64,000 nucleotides of DNA from Heliocidaris tuberculata (taxonomy: Eukaryota; Echinodermata; Echinoidea; Camarodonta; Echinometridae): NCBI GenBank assembly GCA_025618425.1, contig CM046848.1:23277955-23341954 (forward strand), in the 5' to 3' direction. The position numbers and the translations under genes are program-made. Shown piece after piece: positions 36,583-49,158 of the stretch. The notes beneath the pieces were generated by a model. It was not told where the DNA came from and did not search any database. It saw nothing but the letters and a program-made list of their open reading frames with translations. Positions within the stretch are counted from its first letter, which is position 1. Every line of letters starts with the position of its first letter.

Positions 36583-37129
36583 CTCCCTGCCCCTTCTCCC
36601 AACTCCAACCAAAGACCTTACATTGTGTTTTTTTATCGAATATGTGAATTAAAATCAGTATTGGCAAGCATCCAGGATTGACGCCCCTAAATAAATCTAA
36701 TTGTACTTTTAAGAATCTAAAAAACTCCACGACGCCATCCTGATCTGAGACTGAGGAAGTTTCACTCCGACCCTGTAGGTATGGAACTCAAAAAACCCTT
36801 ATATTTATTTAAATGTAAATTATTTTAATCAACCTTAGAGAGAGATGTACATCCGCCCAGCGTGTTCCTTTTGTGGGGAGTGGCGGGGTGTCACCCCCAA
36901 TACCTTTCAACTATTATCGTATCTATACTGTTATTGTCATGATTTTTTTTAATCAATAAAAACAATCAGTATATGCAAACATTTTTCTTCGTTTTTCCCC
37001 CACACGATTTTGTAAGTTGTAGCTACATATTTCCTGAGCACCCCCCCCCCCCCCAACAACGGGTCAGGGCCTACACTTCAAGAAAAACTGATATCCACAC
37101 AGTAAGTCTGGGAGCCTGTCCCGAAATGT
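36583..37129. other. Gene-free stretch
   Basis: No gene recognised. A poly-C run lies at 37041-37054. Confidence 0.5.
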
Positions 37130-37600
37130 TTTCCATATCTTAATTATGGAATTTTAGCATGGGGCAACTCTACCGCACAACAATTAAACAGATTACTACT
37201 ACTCCAAAAAAAGGCCATGAGGATTGTATCTCTTACAGGTTATCTCTCACATACTGACCAGCTCTTTCATAATAATAAAGTTCTCAAAGTGTCTGACTTA
37301 TACCTGTATAATCTGGGTCAATTTATGTTCCAACTAATCAATAATGAACTTCCAAATGCTCTCTCAGACCTTTTCACAACTAACAATACACTCCACAACT
37401 ACCCAACAAGACAATCAAACTTTTTCCATCTTCCCCGCACGAGAACGCTCTTAGCGCACACAACATTCGTCTTTACAGGTCCCAAATTTTGGAACAGTCT
37501 CGATCCAAACCTTAAGGAAATAGAGAGACTGCATCGTTTTAAAAAAGAACTGAAATCTCTTTTGCTAAAACCATATACTAAAATGCTGCATGGTTGCTGA
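37130..37600 (+). pseudogene. Non-LTR RT C-terminal fragment
   Basis: The frame can be read from 37133 (PYLNYGILAWGNST) to the stop at 37598-37600. It holds the RT C-terminal signatures QKKAMRIVSLTGYLSHTD, YPTRQSNFFHLPRTRT and FTGPKFWNSLDPNL. It resembles the fragment at 17516-18031 closely in order and wording and is probably the same family. No catalytic palm or endonuclease precedes it. A CT-rich stretch and an AATAAA-rich AAATAAAAAATAAAAAAT tail (38003-38028) follow, so 37130-38030 is likely the 3' end of one 5'-truncated insertion. Confidence 0.85.
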
Positions 37601-38352
37601 TCTCGATCTGCACTTCGCTTCTCTCTTCTCTCTTCTCTTTTCTCTCTTCTCTCTCTCTCTCTTTCTCTCTCTCCCTTCCACTCTCTACAATTAGTTAATC
37701 CTTTTATGTTCTCTTCTGTTTCCATCCGCTGATTTCCGTCCTCTCTTTGTTTCTTCTTATCTTAATCTCATAATTCTACTTTCCAGCTCCTTTTCTTTGT
37801 TAAATGGGGACCTAACTCGACAAGCCTCGCTTTTAATAGGTTCCCCCACAAGTGTATATACTGTATGCGTTTATTACCTCTACTGGAAGATGTTTATTAT
37901 ACTGAGCTGTTATTATGTATTATCCTTTGTATTATGCCATTTGATTTATATACCTATATTTTGCTTTCTCATGTACAAATGTAAACCGATCGTGGAAACA
38001 AATAAAAAAAAATAAAAAATAAAAAATAGTCAACCCATTTTTACATATGAGATTCGACCCCTTAAAGTTACATAGACCATCCGTGTCATTCACAAAGAGT
38101 GTCAGCTCAAACGAAGCCGCCGGGTTTGACCCAGAGAGCCCCCCCCCCCCCCCCCCAAAAAAAGGGGGCCCGGGAAATTAAGTCGGGTCGATTTCAACCC
38201 ATCTAACATATGGGCCAAACTTTGTCAAAAGGAAGGTGTATGACTATACATTACCAAAACACAAAAACTGACAAAATTTTCTGTCGGGATGGGTTGTCAG
38301 ACCGCCCCTAAAAATTGGGGGGTGGGGGGGGGGGGGGGTAAGAGTTCATTGG

Positions 38353-38554
38353 TACTGTATAAGTGGTTATTTTCGCGGTGGTTTTATTTTCGCGATTTTC
38401 GCGAGTCGGTCCTCGCGAAAATTTCCACTTCAATATATGGCTGTTTATAGTAACAAAAACATCACAAAAATCGCGAAATTAAACCCTCGCGAATTTCCCT
38501 ACCTAGTCCAAAATCGCGAAAATATCTGTACGCGAAAAAACAGCTTATACAGTA
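38353..38554. mobile_element. MITE in the 5' flank of the kinase gene
   Basis: The left end TACTGTATAAGTGGTTATTTTCGCG and the right end CGCGAAAAAACAGCTTATACAGTA are inverted. The interior is rich in TTTCGCG/CGCGAAA. The element ends 412 bases before the start codon of the uridine-cytidine kinase gene, so it probably sits in or near its promoter. Confidence 0.8.
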
Positions 38555-38966
38555 CATGGTAGCAGTTACTCGCGCGCCGAGGATTAGAGATCGATGACCT
38601 AAGCTATATCCTAAAAAGATTGCAACGGTCTTGCTTTGATGCATAACGTCATGCATTTTATTCCAGGCATGTACTAAAACAATACAAAAGTTATATAGAA
38701 ACAAAGCGTAAAATGAATCATAAAAAGCGGTATATCGTTTTATTTTCATTTAAAAAATAATTTTGATTATAATGGTACAATGGATTTGTCTAAATTTCAT
38801 TTTATTCCTTCTGGCTTCGAACGAAAATAATACGATTCAATGGAAGCGACTTGATTTAGGCTGAACGGCGATTACAAACGATGACATCATTTTTCTCCAA
38901 AACACAGTTCACTTTTTGTTTAGCGAATCCACAGCTACAGCAGAAAAACAGATCCGAGGAATCAAA

Positions 38967-39050
38967 ATGTCTGAGAGAAATAACTGTTCCAACGGGAGAG
39001 CAAAACGTCCATTCCTTATAGGGGTCGCTGGAGGTACTGCATCAGGAAAA
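38967..39050 (+). CDS. UCK: UCK exon 1 (coding part)
   Basis: Twenty-eight codons from ATG to the lysine of the Walker A motif (FLIGVAGGTASGK), then GTAAGG. The start is the only ATG in frame after a stop-containing 5' flank and has A at -3 (AAAATGT). The exon ends in phase 0, directly before the P-loop serine, which is the first codon of exon 2. The short tail before FLIGV is Ser/Asn/Arg-rich, as in other UCKs. Confidence 0.95.
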
Positions 39051-40034
39051 GTAAGGAATTATTTTTAAATCTGAGCCGCTGACTGTTAAATATGAGATTT
39101 GGCGGGTAACAGTTTTATACCGCGAGGTCGGCATGCAATTGCAATGCGAGGGAAATGAGTGTGAAGATAACAAAAGCACGTGTATGTAAGTGTACTGGAA
39201 CGTGTGCGAACGAATGAATGAGCTGCGCTAGACTGAATATGTGTTCGTGTGGGATGTGAATACGTGTAACTTTTTAATTACAGATGTTCCCTTTTCAAAT
39301 CTTGCCCTCCTGATGCTAAGATGGTTTTGTCTCTAAATCATATTGGTCCTATTTAGTTGTAATCTTCTTGTACAGTAGTCAGTAAACATACTGATTTAGT
39401 AGACCCGTATGGCAGTAGATTCTAGATCTAGACTAGACTCTACTACAATTTTGATGTTATTCTCTTATTCCATTTTGAATGATGAGAGTGAGACTTGTCA
39501 CTTGTGATGGTTCAATGAGTATGATGACATGATGGTGAAAGAGTGAGCTTGAAGTCGAACAGCTTTACCATTGGCTATGGATCTTGATGTTGTATGCACC
39601 CCTCCAGCATGCATTTCAAGTGCAATACTAAATGGTGTTTGGCCTTCATCATGTAACAAACATGTGGCAAATCTGTTGTTATCACAGGTTATTCCATCCA
39701 TGGATTTACAAAATATTCAGAAAATAGAAATACTAAATAGAAACTTTTTATTAACAAATTTTAGAAATGAGGGAAACTACAGTCTACAGCTATTTAGGAA
39801 ATTGAATCACTGGTCAGCAAGGCTAAGGACGTTGTTCAGATTACCGGCATGACAGGTAGACGCTAGAATAAAATCACTTTAGAAATATCCGATACAAGTT
39901 TATGATTACCAACTGATTCATACATTGTACATAGCTTAGAATGAAAGACATGAAAGATGAGCATTTTGTACTAAGGCTAAATCTACGGCCAAGTAAAACT
40001 GATTCCTAGTGAGGAAATCTCCCTTTCTTTGTAG

Positions 40035-40179
40035 TCATCAGTATGTGAACGTATCGTGGAGGCTCTTGGTCAGCAGAAACTGGACAGCAGGCAGCGCAAG
40101 GTGACGGTCATCAGTATGGACAGCTTCTATAAGGTCACCAGCGATACTGCAGCAGGGTCCTACAATTTTGACCATCCAG
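40035..40179 (+). CDS. UCK: UCK exon 2
   Basis: The acceptor TTTCTTTGTAG is followed by SSVCERIVEALGQQ, completing the P-loop and its helix, then RKVTVISMDSFYKV (strand ending with the Asp-Ser-Phe-Tyr of the nucleoside site) and YNFDHP. It ends one base into the next codon at a GTATGA donor. The stretch between SFYKV and YNFDHP is only VTSDTAAGS-like, shorter than in vertebrate enzymes. Confidence 0.95.
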
Positions 40180-43100
40180 GTATGAGCTTGACCAGTCTGC
40201 ATTTTAGGGCTGGCGTTGGGGACGAGGGGGGGGGTACATTTGTCTGCATTAATTATGAAAACTTACTCGAAGTCTTAAATGATACAAAAAGTTTATGGTG
40301 ATGCCAGCAATAGTCATTATGGCAAATTAACAGGTTGGTGGACATGGACCTTACAGTACATGTATGGCATTTGACTTAACTTATAACTATGATTTTTTTT
40401 TTTTTTTTTTTTTGTTTGTTGTTGTTGTACATAACTTGCGGAAACTTGTACAAACATTGGAATCTGTCATCTAGTGCTGGTATCGACACGCCTGATGTCG
40501 CCACTATGGCGACTAAACTAGTAGGTTTACATGTACCTCGATCGCCGTGGCGTCGTGCGCGTGTACATGATTTGTTTCACATACGCATTATCATCAGCGC
40601 GCGCGCGACACGATCGCTGCATATCTATAGCTGCGACCGGTATACATTACGTACATGTACATGCCTAGATATGCGACACTAGCTGACTCGCACCGCATGA
40701 CTTTCATTAATGCTTGATAAATTGGATCATACAAAACAAATTGTGGGGCAAATAGTTTACAGTGTGCATCTTTGAGAACTGTAAGTGAGTATGACTGCGA
40801 GTGTGAGCCCGTGAGGACATAGTGCATGTATTCCATGTAAAGCTCTTGTGAATTTGTGTCGGGTAACTCTGATTTAATAGTGTACGGTCACTACGGGAGC
40901 GACCCGAGTTTAGACTTGTTTGACTCATGTCCAGATGTCGACACATGTCGACATCGGCGTTAATTTTATTGCGACATAGATTTTCCATGCCGATACCAGC
41001 ACTACTGTCATCAGTGTTTACTTAAAGAAAAAAAATTAGTTAAAGTTAGAAAATGGTAAAAATCATCTATTTCTAGACATTTTTGCGGTATTTTTCCTAT
41101 AAACCATGCATTTTGACCCTAAAAAGGCCTGGTTATTTTGGCCATCTCACAGCCGGGGGCGGGGAGGGGGGTGGATTCTGCCCCCCCCCCCCCCCCCAAG
41201 AGATCTCGACCATCAACAGCGCGATTGCGCCGAAAATCGGCACGCACGTCGTCCACAACGTAATCTACAAAACTGTATAGTTAAATGCTCGGAAATAATT
41301 TCACATTAATTAATTATGCTAATTTATGCATGAAATCAGAATTTTGCTTCTCAATCATTAAATGAAGCTCAAAAAATGCTAATTTTTTTGTCTAGACACT
41401 CTTTCCAGTATTCTTAGCAAATATACTTGGAAAAAAATTTGGTATCAAAATTAAATTTCTTATGTATTTTATCGTATTTTAAATTTCTTATGTATTTCCT
41501 TGTTTTTTTTTACCTTTTGTTTTTTATTGTTTTTTTTTCATGAAATTTGTCGGGAACACTTTTGCAATCATAAACAGCATAAAATCAATTAATTTTAATC
41601 AGTAAAAGTAAAAATATTCATAAATTTTGGCTGAAAACACATTTTGTATTGAAATTATACATGAAATCACGTTTTAAAGCAATTTTTGGTCTGACGTGTA
41701 AGTCCTGAAATATTGCAGTGACTGTTTAGCGCGTTGCGGACATATCGCAAAAAAACGTCTAGGGGGTGGATTCTACCCCCCCCCCCCCCCCCCAGCCCTT
41801 TTGGGGTTAAGATTGCTTATCTGGGGGTAAAATATCCAAAGTTTTTCCGGGATTTATAAATCTAAAAGGTCCACTGATCATTTTTCATTGAAAGAAGAAG
41901 CTAAGCCTTGCAAGTTAGAATGAAACCAAGGTGTTCCTATCTCACAAAATGTAACATAAGTAACCATTATTCCTGTGAAATCTGCAAAAAATTATGGGTT
42001 CAGTCATTTTTTAATTGTCACCCCAGTGGAGGTCTCCCTATTGTGATACTCTGAAAAGGGTAAATTCATTTTTAAGAAAGCCTCATAGTGGCACACTTTT
42101 CATTTAAGCCCTCTTTGCAATTTATACATGTCCAAATTATGTAATGTGAGTAACTGACACAGTTGTTGGGCTAGCAGTAAATGCAGTTTCTCTTCTAAGG
42201 TTTTGGTTCTATATACCATAGGTACTCTAATATTATGTATGCATTGTGGTGTTAAACTAAAACTTATTTAGCTGATACCTGTAATAAGAGAATAAAAGCT
42301 GAAGCCTTCAGTGAAGGTGCAACTCAACACCTCTTCAAATGTAACATGAATAACCGTGGAATTGCCCATTAATCTAAATACCATATTGGAATGAATTTCA
42401 CTCTCAAAATCTTTGTGAATCATGATGGATTGTAGATTTTAGAATGTTGCCCTGTCACAGTATGTATTCTACTGGATTCCATTTTTGTGCCTCAGTTTGT
42501 CCGTCTGAAATTGCAGGTGTTAGCCTTGTTAACACGATATCTAAAGAACCATTTGAGGTATGAACTTCAAACTTGGTATTAGTATGTATTACCATAGAAA
42601 GATGATCTGGGTAGATTTTGGGATACATAGGTCAAAGGTCAAAGGTCATAGAGATCAATTCTGGAATTGCAGGTTTTAGCCTTACCGTGATATCTCAAGA
42701 ACCGTTTGATCCATTAACTTCAAACTTGGAACTAGTATGCATCACCATAATGAGACGAACTGATTAGATAGGTCAAAGGTGACAGGTCATAGAGGTCATT
42801 GTACAGGTGTATGTGAAATTAATGTTTTTTTTACCTTTGTTGTCACCATATCTCTATTATTTTGTATTCATGACTAGGAGGAAATAGAGTGATCAGACTT
42901 TTGGGTTATAAGGTGTAAGGTCAAATGTCAAAGATGTCAATTAACATGTAATTAGAGGCTTTTTATTCTGGTTATCACAATATTTAAGAACAGTTTGAGC
43001 CATCAACTGAATTTAGGCGGAGGCATAGTCGCATTCATCTTGTTCTCTCTCTCTCTCCTTTTTTTCTTTTGTGCAGTCTTAATAGCCAATCCCAAATTAT

Positions 43101-43385
43101 GGGCAAGAAACATCTCTCATTAAATTTACTTGTGCGCATCTTATAATGACTTGCATATAGAAACCACTGCCAGCTACCAAAGTTCGAAAACTATTTTATC
43201 TGAGCTGAAAACGGAATAAAATACTCATGATTTAGACTTTAATATTGAATTGACTACAGGCCCAGGAGACTGACTTAGCAATTTAAAGTTACTTTATCAT
43301 TACCAGTGAATATTTGACCCGCCCATTGTATGTCTGTTTCTTTCTTTTCTATTTTGTCTCCTTTTATGTTTTTCTCTATTAATAG
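40180..43385. other. UCK intron 2
   Basis: This 3.2-kb intron holds a poly-T run (40392-40414), a GCGCGCGC patch (40599-40607), poly-C/G runs (41161-41199, 41777-41793) and a ~156-bp tandem repeat at 42480-43010. No other gene is seen. Confidence 0.75.
42480..43010. repeat. ~156-bp tandem repeat with AGGTCA direct repeats
   Basis: The marker AATTGCAGGT recurs at 42509 and 42664 with weaker copies after about 42820. Each unit carries AACTTCAAACTTGG and a GGTCAAAGGTCA block. At 42629-42648 three AGGTCA half-sites stand in a row with 1-bp gaps (DR1 spacing), the arrangement bound by RXR/HNF4-type nuclear receptors. It is part of a dispersed repeat, so function is not implied. Confidence 0.65.
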
Positions 43386-43482
43386 ATGCTGTTGATGAGA
43401 AGATGATGAAACAGACCTTGACTGAACTCCGAGCTGGTCAGCCTGTCAGAGTTCCAGTTTATGACAAAGTCAAGAATTCAAG
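43386..43482 (+). CDS. UCK: UCK exon 3
   Basis: The acceptor TCTATTAATAG joins in phase 1 to complete an Asp (FDHPD). It codes MMKQTLTELRAGQPVRVPVYDKVKNS, the helix and strand that shape the nucleoside pocket, and ends two bases into an Arg codon at a GTGATT donor. Confidence 0.95.
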
Positions 43483-44225
43483 GTGATTATATAATGCCCT
43501 TGTCTAGAATATGAGAGGGTACCCTCCCCTACCCCGACTGGAAGTGACTTAAAATCTTGGTATGCCCTTTTGTTTCAGTTTGAATGTTCTGTTGCTCAGT
43601 TACGTCAGTATTTTGCATTGTAAGGTACATATATATGTGCAAAGAAATACTTGGAATGCAGTACATAATACTAGCTGATAATCAAGTGAAATACAATCTG
43701 TTATCTCTGAGCCCTCCCCCCCCCCCCCCCTCGAAAAAAAAGAAGAAAATCTTTAAAGAACATTTTTAAATCTTCCTTGAATAAGTACAGTACTCTTTCT
43801 CCAAATGTTGAAAAAAAGTCATGTGCATTTCCTTATCAATGTTTCGCAACTCATGACATTACATCTACATCTTTCCATCCATATCATTCCTTTCAAAATT
43901 GTTCAATATATATTATTAAAGGTGATAGAGAGGCTTTTTTTTCCCCCAAGCTACTATTTTCTGGTATTTACAGACAATTTATATACAGAGAGCAAGTGAT
44001 CGGCCATCACTCATGCGTGAAGTGTCAATATTGTCTGTATCTGTATGATCATGTAATGTATTTGTAGACAAAAAAAAAAAAAAAATGGAAGCGGGAGCAG
44101 GTTGCTGTCCTTGGCTACAAGCCAATGAGCTACTTACATGTAATTGCAATCTATCAGGAGAATACAACATATTTCAGTTCTAAGGAAAGTCCAGACTTTT
44201 TCCATCTTGTGCCCATACATAACGT

Positions 44226-44812
44226 TTAAAGGGATACTTTGGTAGGCCTGCATGGGCGATTTCCGATGAGAGAGGAAAATATACTCGGAGCTTCGTGTCA
44301 CTTCGATACAAGGACTTCCATCGCACGTGCTAAAACATGTGATTCATATTGGACCACCTCTGAGATAAGACTGGCTTGTGTTTTAAATTTCGCGCGGTGG
44401 GAAAGTAATCAAACATATGGAAAAGTAATTACAGAGCCAGCTCTCTGGTAGAGCCTGGGATTAGTTACGTAATCGTGGCGACAACGAGTCGCGGCAGGGC
44501 AGTGCAGAAGCGATGGCTAGACTAATCAACCAGAAGTTAACCGTGTTTTGTATTTGGAAATATTTCAGCATTACACTAAACTTGTTTGGGGGAACGAGGT
44601 TACAACCAGTTACAAGACTAAGAGCCCGGGACTGGTTAAACTCGAAGTATTCGCCGAGCTCCAGTTCGGTCAACTTCGTGCCGTCCGATCATTTAAGACC
44701 TTAGTCCGACGGCCTCGCACAACGGGCGTGCTATGTGTACAAGTAAACGAGCCTTTTGCAAATTCCGCACGATTTCATTTCCCCATGAGTTCTCATTAGA
44801 CTGCCCCTTTAA
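44226..44812. mobile_element. Possible MITE with TTTAAAGGG ends
   Basis: TTTAAAGGGATACTTTGG at the left and GACTGCCCCTTTAA at the right form short inverted ends around about 590 bp of relatively GC-richer DNA. The inverted match is brief, so the assignment is tentative. Confidence 0.4.
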
Positions 44813-45010
44813 TGTTATTTAGGCGAATATTTACTGGAAGAGCTCGACAGCAGAGCAGGTACTCTGCTTTGAAATCTGGGACACAGATATTTGGCACAAA
44901 GATTGAATCTATAGCAATAGGGACTATTCAACAATTGCTCATGTTTTATGTCAATCACTATGTGCAATTTTTCTTTCGAATCCTTGGTCATCAAACCTGC
45001 ATGATGTTAA

Positions 45011-45422
45011 CCCTTTCAGGAAGGAATTATTTAAGGGATAAATTGATCACACTTCGTTCGTCAAATTGGCAACAATAATATTTCTCGTTTAGTGCTACAT
45101 GGTTCTAATAAGATGTAATGTCTTGAAAACAATATACACATGTACATGGATAGGAACTTTGTTGAACAGTTGAAAAAATTTGATTCAAAAATGATTTTGA
45201 ACAACCCAATGTGTTGCCAATTTAACGATTTTAAAACTAAATATCCTTTTTGAAATTCCTGGTGTCAAACACAATATGGCCATGCAACAAATATGGACAC
45301 GGTTTGTGGCTTTGTGCAGAAATTTTTGATCATTCTACTCATGCATCTGGTGTTATTTTTAGAGCTCTGGATCCAAAGTTATTGAGCCAAACCACAAAAT
45401 GTGGTAAATTGTCTTGAAAGGG
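45011..45422. mobile_element. piggyBac-type MITE with TTAA flanks
   Basis: The element starts CCCTTTCAGGAAGG and ends CTTGAAAGGG, and each side is bordered by TTAA (45007-45010 and 45423-45426). A TTAA duplication with CCCT/AGGG ends is the hallmark of piggyBac-type elements. The 412-bp body has no transposase and contains GCTACATGGTTCTAATAA and ATTGAGCCAAACCACAAAATGTGG. Confidence 0.75.
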
Positions 45423-45796
45423 TTAAAGGGTACCAATCACCAAAAATAATTTTGCTCTGTATGTTAGAAGTTGCATGTCGTTTACTATGTTCAAAATATG
45501 GGCTTCAAATATTGATTCTATAAAGAGATATTGCAATTTTAATTACACTCTCTATAAGCTTAAAAGCGACTTGTGAGTAGACTACTCGACGCACCTGTAC
45601 GCGCTCGCGAAGGTAAAGGCTCGCGCAGAACCAAACTCTGAGTTCATTTCCAAGCGAGCATTTTCATGTTATCCTTTATTTCCTTCATACTCATTAACTG
45701 TTGACCTATATAATACCAGACAAAGTTCTTTGAGGTTGATTATATACTTTTTAGCTGTACACAAATTATTTTTTTCAGGTGATTGGTACACTTTAA
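45423..45796. mobile_element. MITE with GTACCAATCACC ends
   Basis: TTAAAGGGTACCAATCACC at the left is inverted at the right (GGTGATTGGTACACTTTAA). It begins at the very TTAA that ends the preceding element, so the two abut and share that tetranucleotide. No frame. Confidence 0.7.
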
Positions 45797-46970
45797 AGGC
45801 ATTGATTAACTTTGCCCAGGATTGAAAAAAAAAAATCACTGTTCCAGCTAATGCTGTAATTATAATTGCAAACCTTTTGCTCAGACATGAATCGCCTGAG
45901 TTTTATAAGCTGATCGGTCGTTTATATGTCAAGATATTTACGATTGAACATTGATGTCAGGATAGAGTACCACCGAACCCTAAAGAACTCTTACGGTTGG
46001 CATACCTCGCTCTATCACAGAATACCATACGGGCCGGAAACCCGCTCTGAAATCGCCAAGCGCTGGTGCTTGGTTTTTGTGACTGCAGCTCAGCGAAGAA
46101 GCCGAGCGGCTTGCGCTAGCGATTGATCGCGATTTTCTCTTTTTTAAGGATAGTAAACGGGTTCCATTTTCTCTCATACTTTCACATATCCTTAATTATA
46201 TATGTAGTTAGAGGACTGCACACAATTCACTGGCATTTGAGCTGATTTTGCAATTTTTCACAAAGTTAATCAATCACTTTAAGGGAAAGTATACCTACTA
46301 CATCATCAGGCTTTCCTGTAGACCTTTGCCTGAATCTTGAAACAAACATCGGATTTGACTGGACAGCTATAAAATGATGATGAATTGTATGTTGTACATA
46401 CTGTACATCTCACTTGAGATGACAAAACATGTACATGTAGCTCTCAGAATATGTACATTAAAAATGTTTATTTGGAAGCTGGAGCAGGTTAACGCCCCTG
46501 GCTACATGCCAATTTGCTTCTTGCTGGTAATCTGTCAGGGGAATTCAACATATTTCAATTCCAGGGGAACTCCAGACCTTTTCTAGCTCTTGCCCAATAC
46601 CTTGCTCCAGGTGTGGAAAATACATCAGTTGATTACATCATATTTCAATTCCAGGGAAAGTGGTAATCTGAGCAACATTCTATCTCTAAAATTTTTTATT
46701 TTATCTTTAAAAAAAAATTTGATATTCTGAGACCACTTGTTATCTCAGATTTTATCTCTGTCTCCTACCTTTTGCTTGCGTATACAGTTGCACGCATGGT
46801 GCTAGTCATGTGATCAATATAAACGAAAAAAGTGGAGTATTGTCTAATACATTAGTTGAATTCAACATATTTCAATTCCAGGGAAAGTCCAGACTATATT
46901 TAACTCTTGCTCAATACCATAGCTCTTGCTCAATACCATGCACCAGTATGAAAAATACATCAGTTTTAAA

Positions 46971-47371
46971 CCCTTTCTTGACAGGAATTTTTTAAAGGCT
47001 AAATTGATCATATTTGGTTCTTCAATTTGGCAACATAAATATTTTTCTTTTAGTGCTACATGGTTCTAATAAAATGTAATCTTTGAAAACAATATACATG
47101 TACTTGGTTAGGAACTTTGTTGAAAAAATGGCCAATTTGATTAAAAAACAATGACTTTAAACATCTCAATGTGTTGCCAATTTAAGGATCTTAAAGCCTT
47201 TTCTCTTTTATTGAATTCCTAGCATCAAGTGCAATATGGTCATGCAACAAAAATGGGCACAATTTGTGCAGAAATTTTTGTTCTTTCTACTCATGCACGT
47301 GTATTTTTTTAGGGCTCTGAATTAAAAGTTATTGAGCCAAACCACAAAATGTGGAGTGTTGTCACGAAAGG
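46971..47371. mobile_element. Second, diverged copy of the piggyBac-type MITE
   Basis: Starting CCCTTTCTTGACAGG and ending TCACGAAAGG, this segment aligns along its whole length with 45011-45422 (shared GCTACATGGTTCTAATAA, CAATGTGTTGCCAATTTAA, ATTGAGCCAAACCACAAAATGTGG). The flanking tetranucleotides have decayed, so it is the older copy. Confidence 0.75.
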
Positions 47372-47696
47372 TTTCGTATATACAGTATGTAAATGCATTC
47401 AGTAGAAATGATACTTGCAGGAAAGTGCAGGAAAGGTCTCTGACTCCTGTTTGAAACCAAAATTCCACACTGGTGTCATGTTGGCTAAAACAGAAAAGAA
47501 GAATTAGAGAGGCAGATCTGTAAAAGTGTTGGGAAAATCTGATACAGGATAAGAAAGTTCTGAATTTGTCAAGTTGTAATCGATCCAACTCTGTGACATT
47601 TTAGCTCCTCATCTACTCTACTAAAATTTCATAAATTTAAAAAAAAAAAATTCCAAAGAAATCTGTAATTATACCTGTGCCCTAGATATGTTATTA

Positions 47697-47699
47697 AAC

Positions 47700-47779
<80 letters not shown>

Positions 47780-47780
47780 G
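47697..47780. repeat. TA dinucleotide microsatellite
   Basis: About 40 TA units with two TG interruptions. The IYIYIY frame over it is an artefact. Confidence 0.95.
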
Positions 47781-48369
47781 GTTTTTTCACACATAAAACA
47801 TCTATTTTTGCAACAGCAACCATGAAAATGGAAATGTATAGAATTTTCAGTACATAGCCAGTTGGAGAGGTGCTTAAAAGGTAATTTACAGGGTTGCCAG
47901 TGTGCGATTGGTTGGTTGAATATTTGAAATTAATGACTTTCTTCAGATTGTCCTCCAGCATATTTTCAGAGTGGACTTTGTCTTTTAGAGCATGGACAAA
48001 AGCCCAAGCCAAGCCCCCCCCCCCCCCCCCAAGAGCCTGTGCTGTGACAGCAAATTTACATTTTTCTTTCTTCTGTAAAACATATAAAACATATTGCCAT
48101 TGTAACCAAACTAGATAGGAATCATTCTTACGGGAAGTTATACAGATGGGGTACCTGGCCCACAAGGGGGGGGGGGGGGCTCAGAGGCATCACCCCTTAA
48201 GTGCCCCAACCTTTGATTTTTCACTAAGCGAAAATTTTGCCCGGAAAATTGCGGAATGCAGGCGAGACTGCCCTGTGCATTTCCCTTGTTATTTAGAGTG
48301 TGCAATTTTAAACTAGCTTATTTATTGAAGGTTACTTACATCATTACTGTAATGATGTAAACGTAACTT

Positions 48370-48750
48370 TCAGTTCTGGTAGCATTCAACAGATAAACAA
48401 GCTAGATGTTATTCTGATGGTGTTATTATCAAAAACATGAATATATTCTGTGAGCTGAAAATATGTTATTTTTTATTCTAGTGAGGGTCATGCTAATTGT
48501 TCTAGTATTATTTAAAAGATGAACAAGCTAGATGTTTTTGTGGGGGTGTTATTATCGAAAACATGAATGTTATTCTGTGAGCTGCATACATATCTTTTAT
48601 TGTAGTGAGGGGCATGCTGATTGTTTTGGTAGCGCTTAAAAGCGAAACAAGCTAGATGATATTCTGAGGGTGTTGTTATCGAAAACATGATTATTATTCT
48701 GTAAGCTGCATATATGTTATCTTTTATTTTAGTGAAAGGCATGCTCTTGG
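48370..48750. repeat. ~125-bp unit in three tandem copies
   Basis: AACAAGCTAGATG recurs at 48397, 48522 and 48646, each followed by GGTGTTATTATC(G/A)AAAACATGA, TTATTCTGTGAGCTG and TAGTGA-GG-CATGCT. Confidence 0.85.
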
Positions 48751-49158
48751 TCAGAGCAATTTGAAATCACATTATTATTTGTGCGTGGGCAGATATCACC
48801 CTGAACTGTAGGCATGTGCAGTCTGCTGTGCTCAGACATTAAACCATTACCATGACTTCACCTAATATTAAGTTGGTTTTTTTTTTACAATGAACACATG
48901 TCGTAGCTCTCACCAAAATATGAGGTACCATAGGTCTTAGAATACCTCCCTGTATCTCATTGATTGTAACCCTGCATGGTGGTATACTTCGATTTATTTG
49001 GAAAGCTAATTAAAAGTTTTCAGAATACCACCCTATATTTTATTGATATAACTCTGCTGGGCTATTAATCACTTCATAAATCAGACATTAATTCTAATTT
49101 TCATCGATTTGATCATGTTTCTCTTTGTTTGTCTCATCCTTTGTGTCTTGCTCCACAG

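Larger units (their letters stand above)
43483..49158. other. UCK intron 3
   Basis: This 5.7-kb intron is packed with MITEs (44226-44812, 45011-45422, 45423-45796, 46971-47371), a TA microsatellite (47697-47780) and a ~125-bp triplicated unit (48370-48750). A GGAAGC-GGAGCAGGTT...ACATATTTCA block occurs near 44086 and again near 46477. No other gene is visible. Confidence 0.75.

Noticed and set aside
39498..39701. 67-residue minus-strand frame in UCK intron 1 with a natural-looking composition
   Set aside because: No domain recognised and no start or splice context; it could be a dispersed repeat, but I could not support this.
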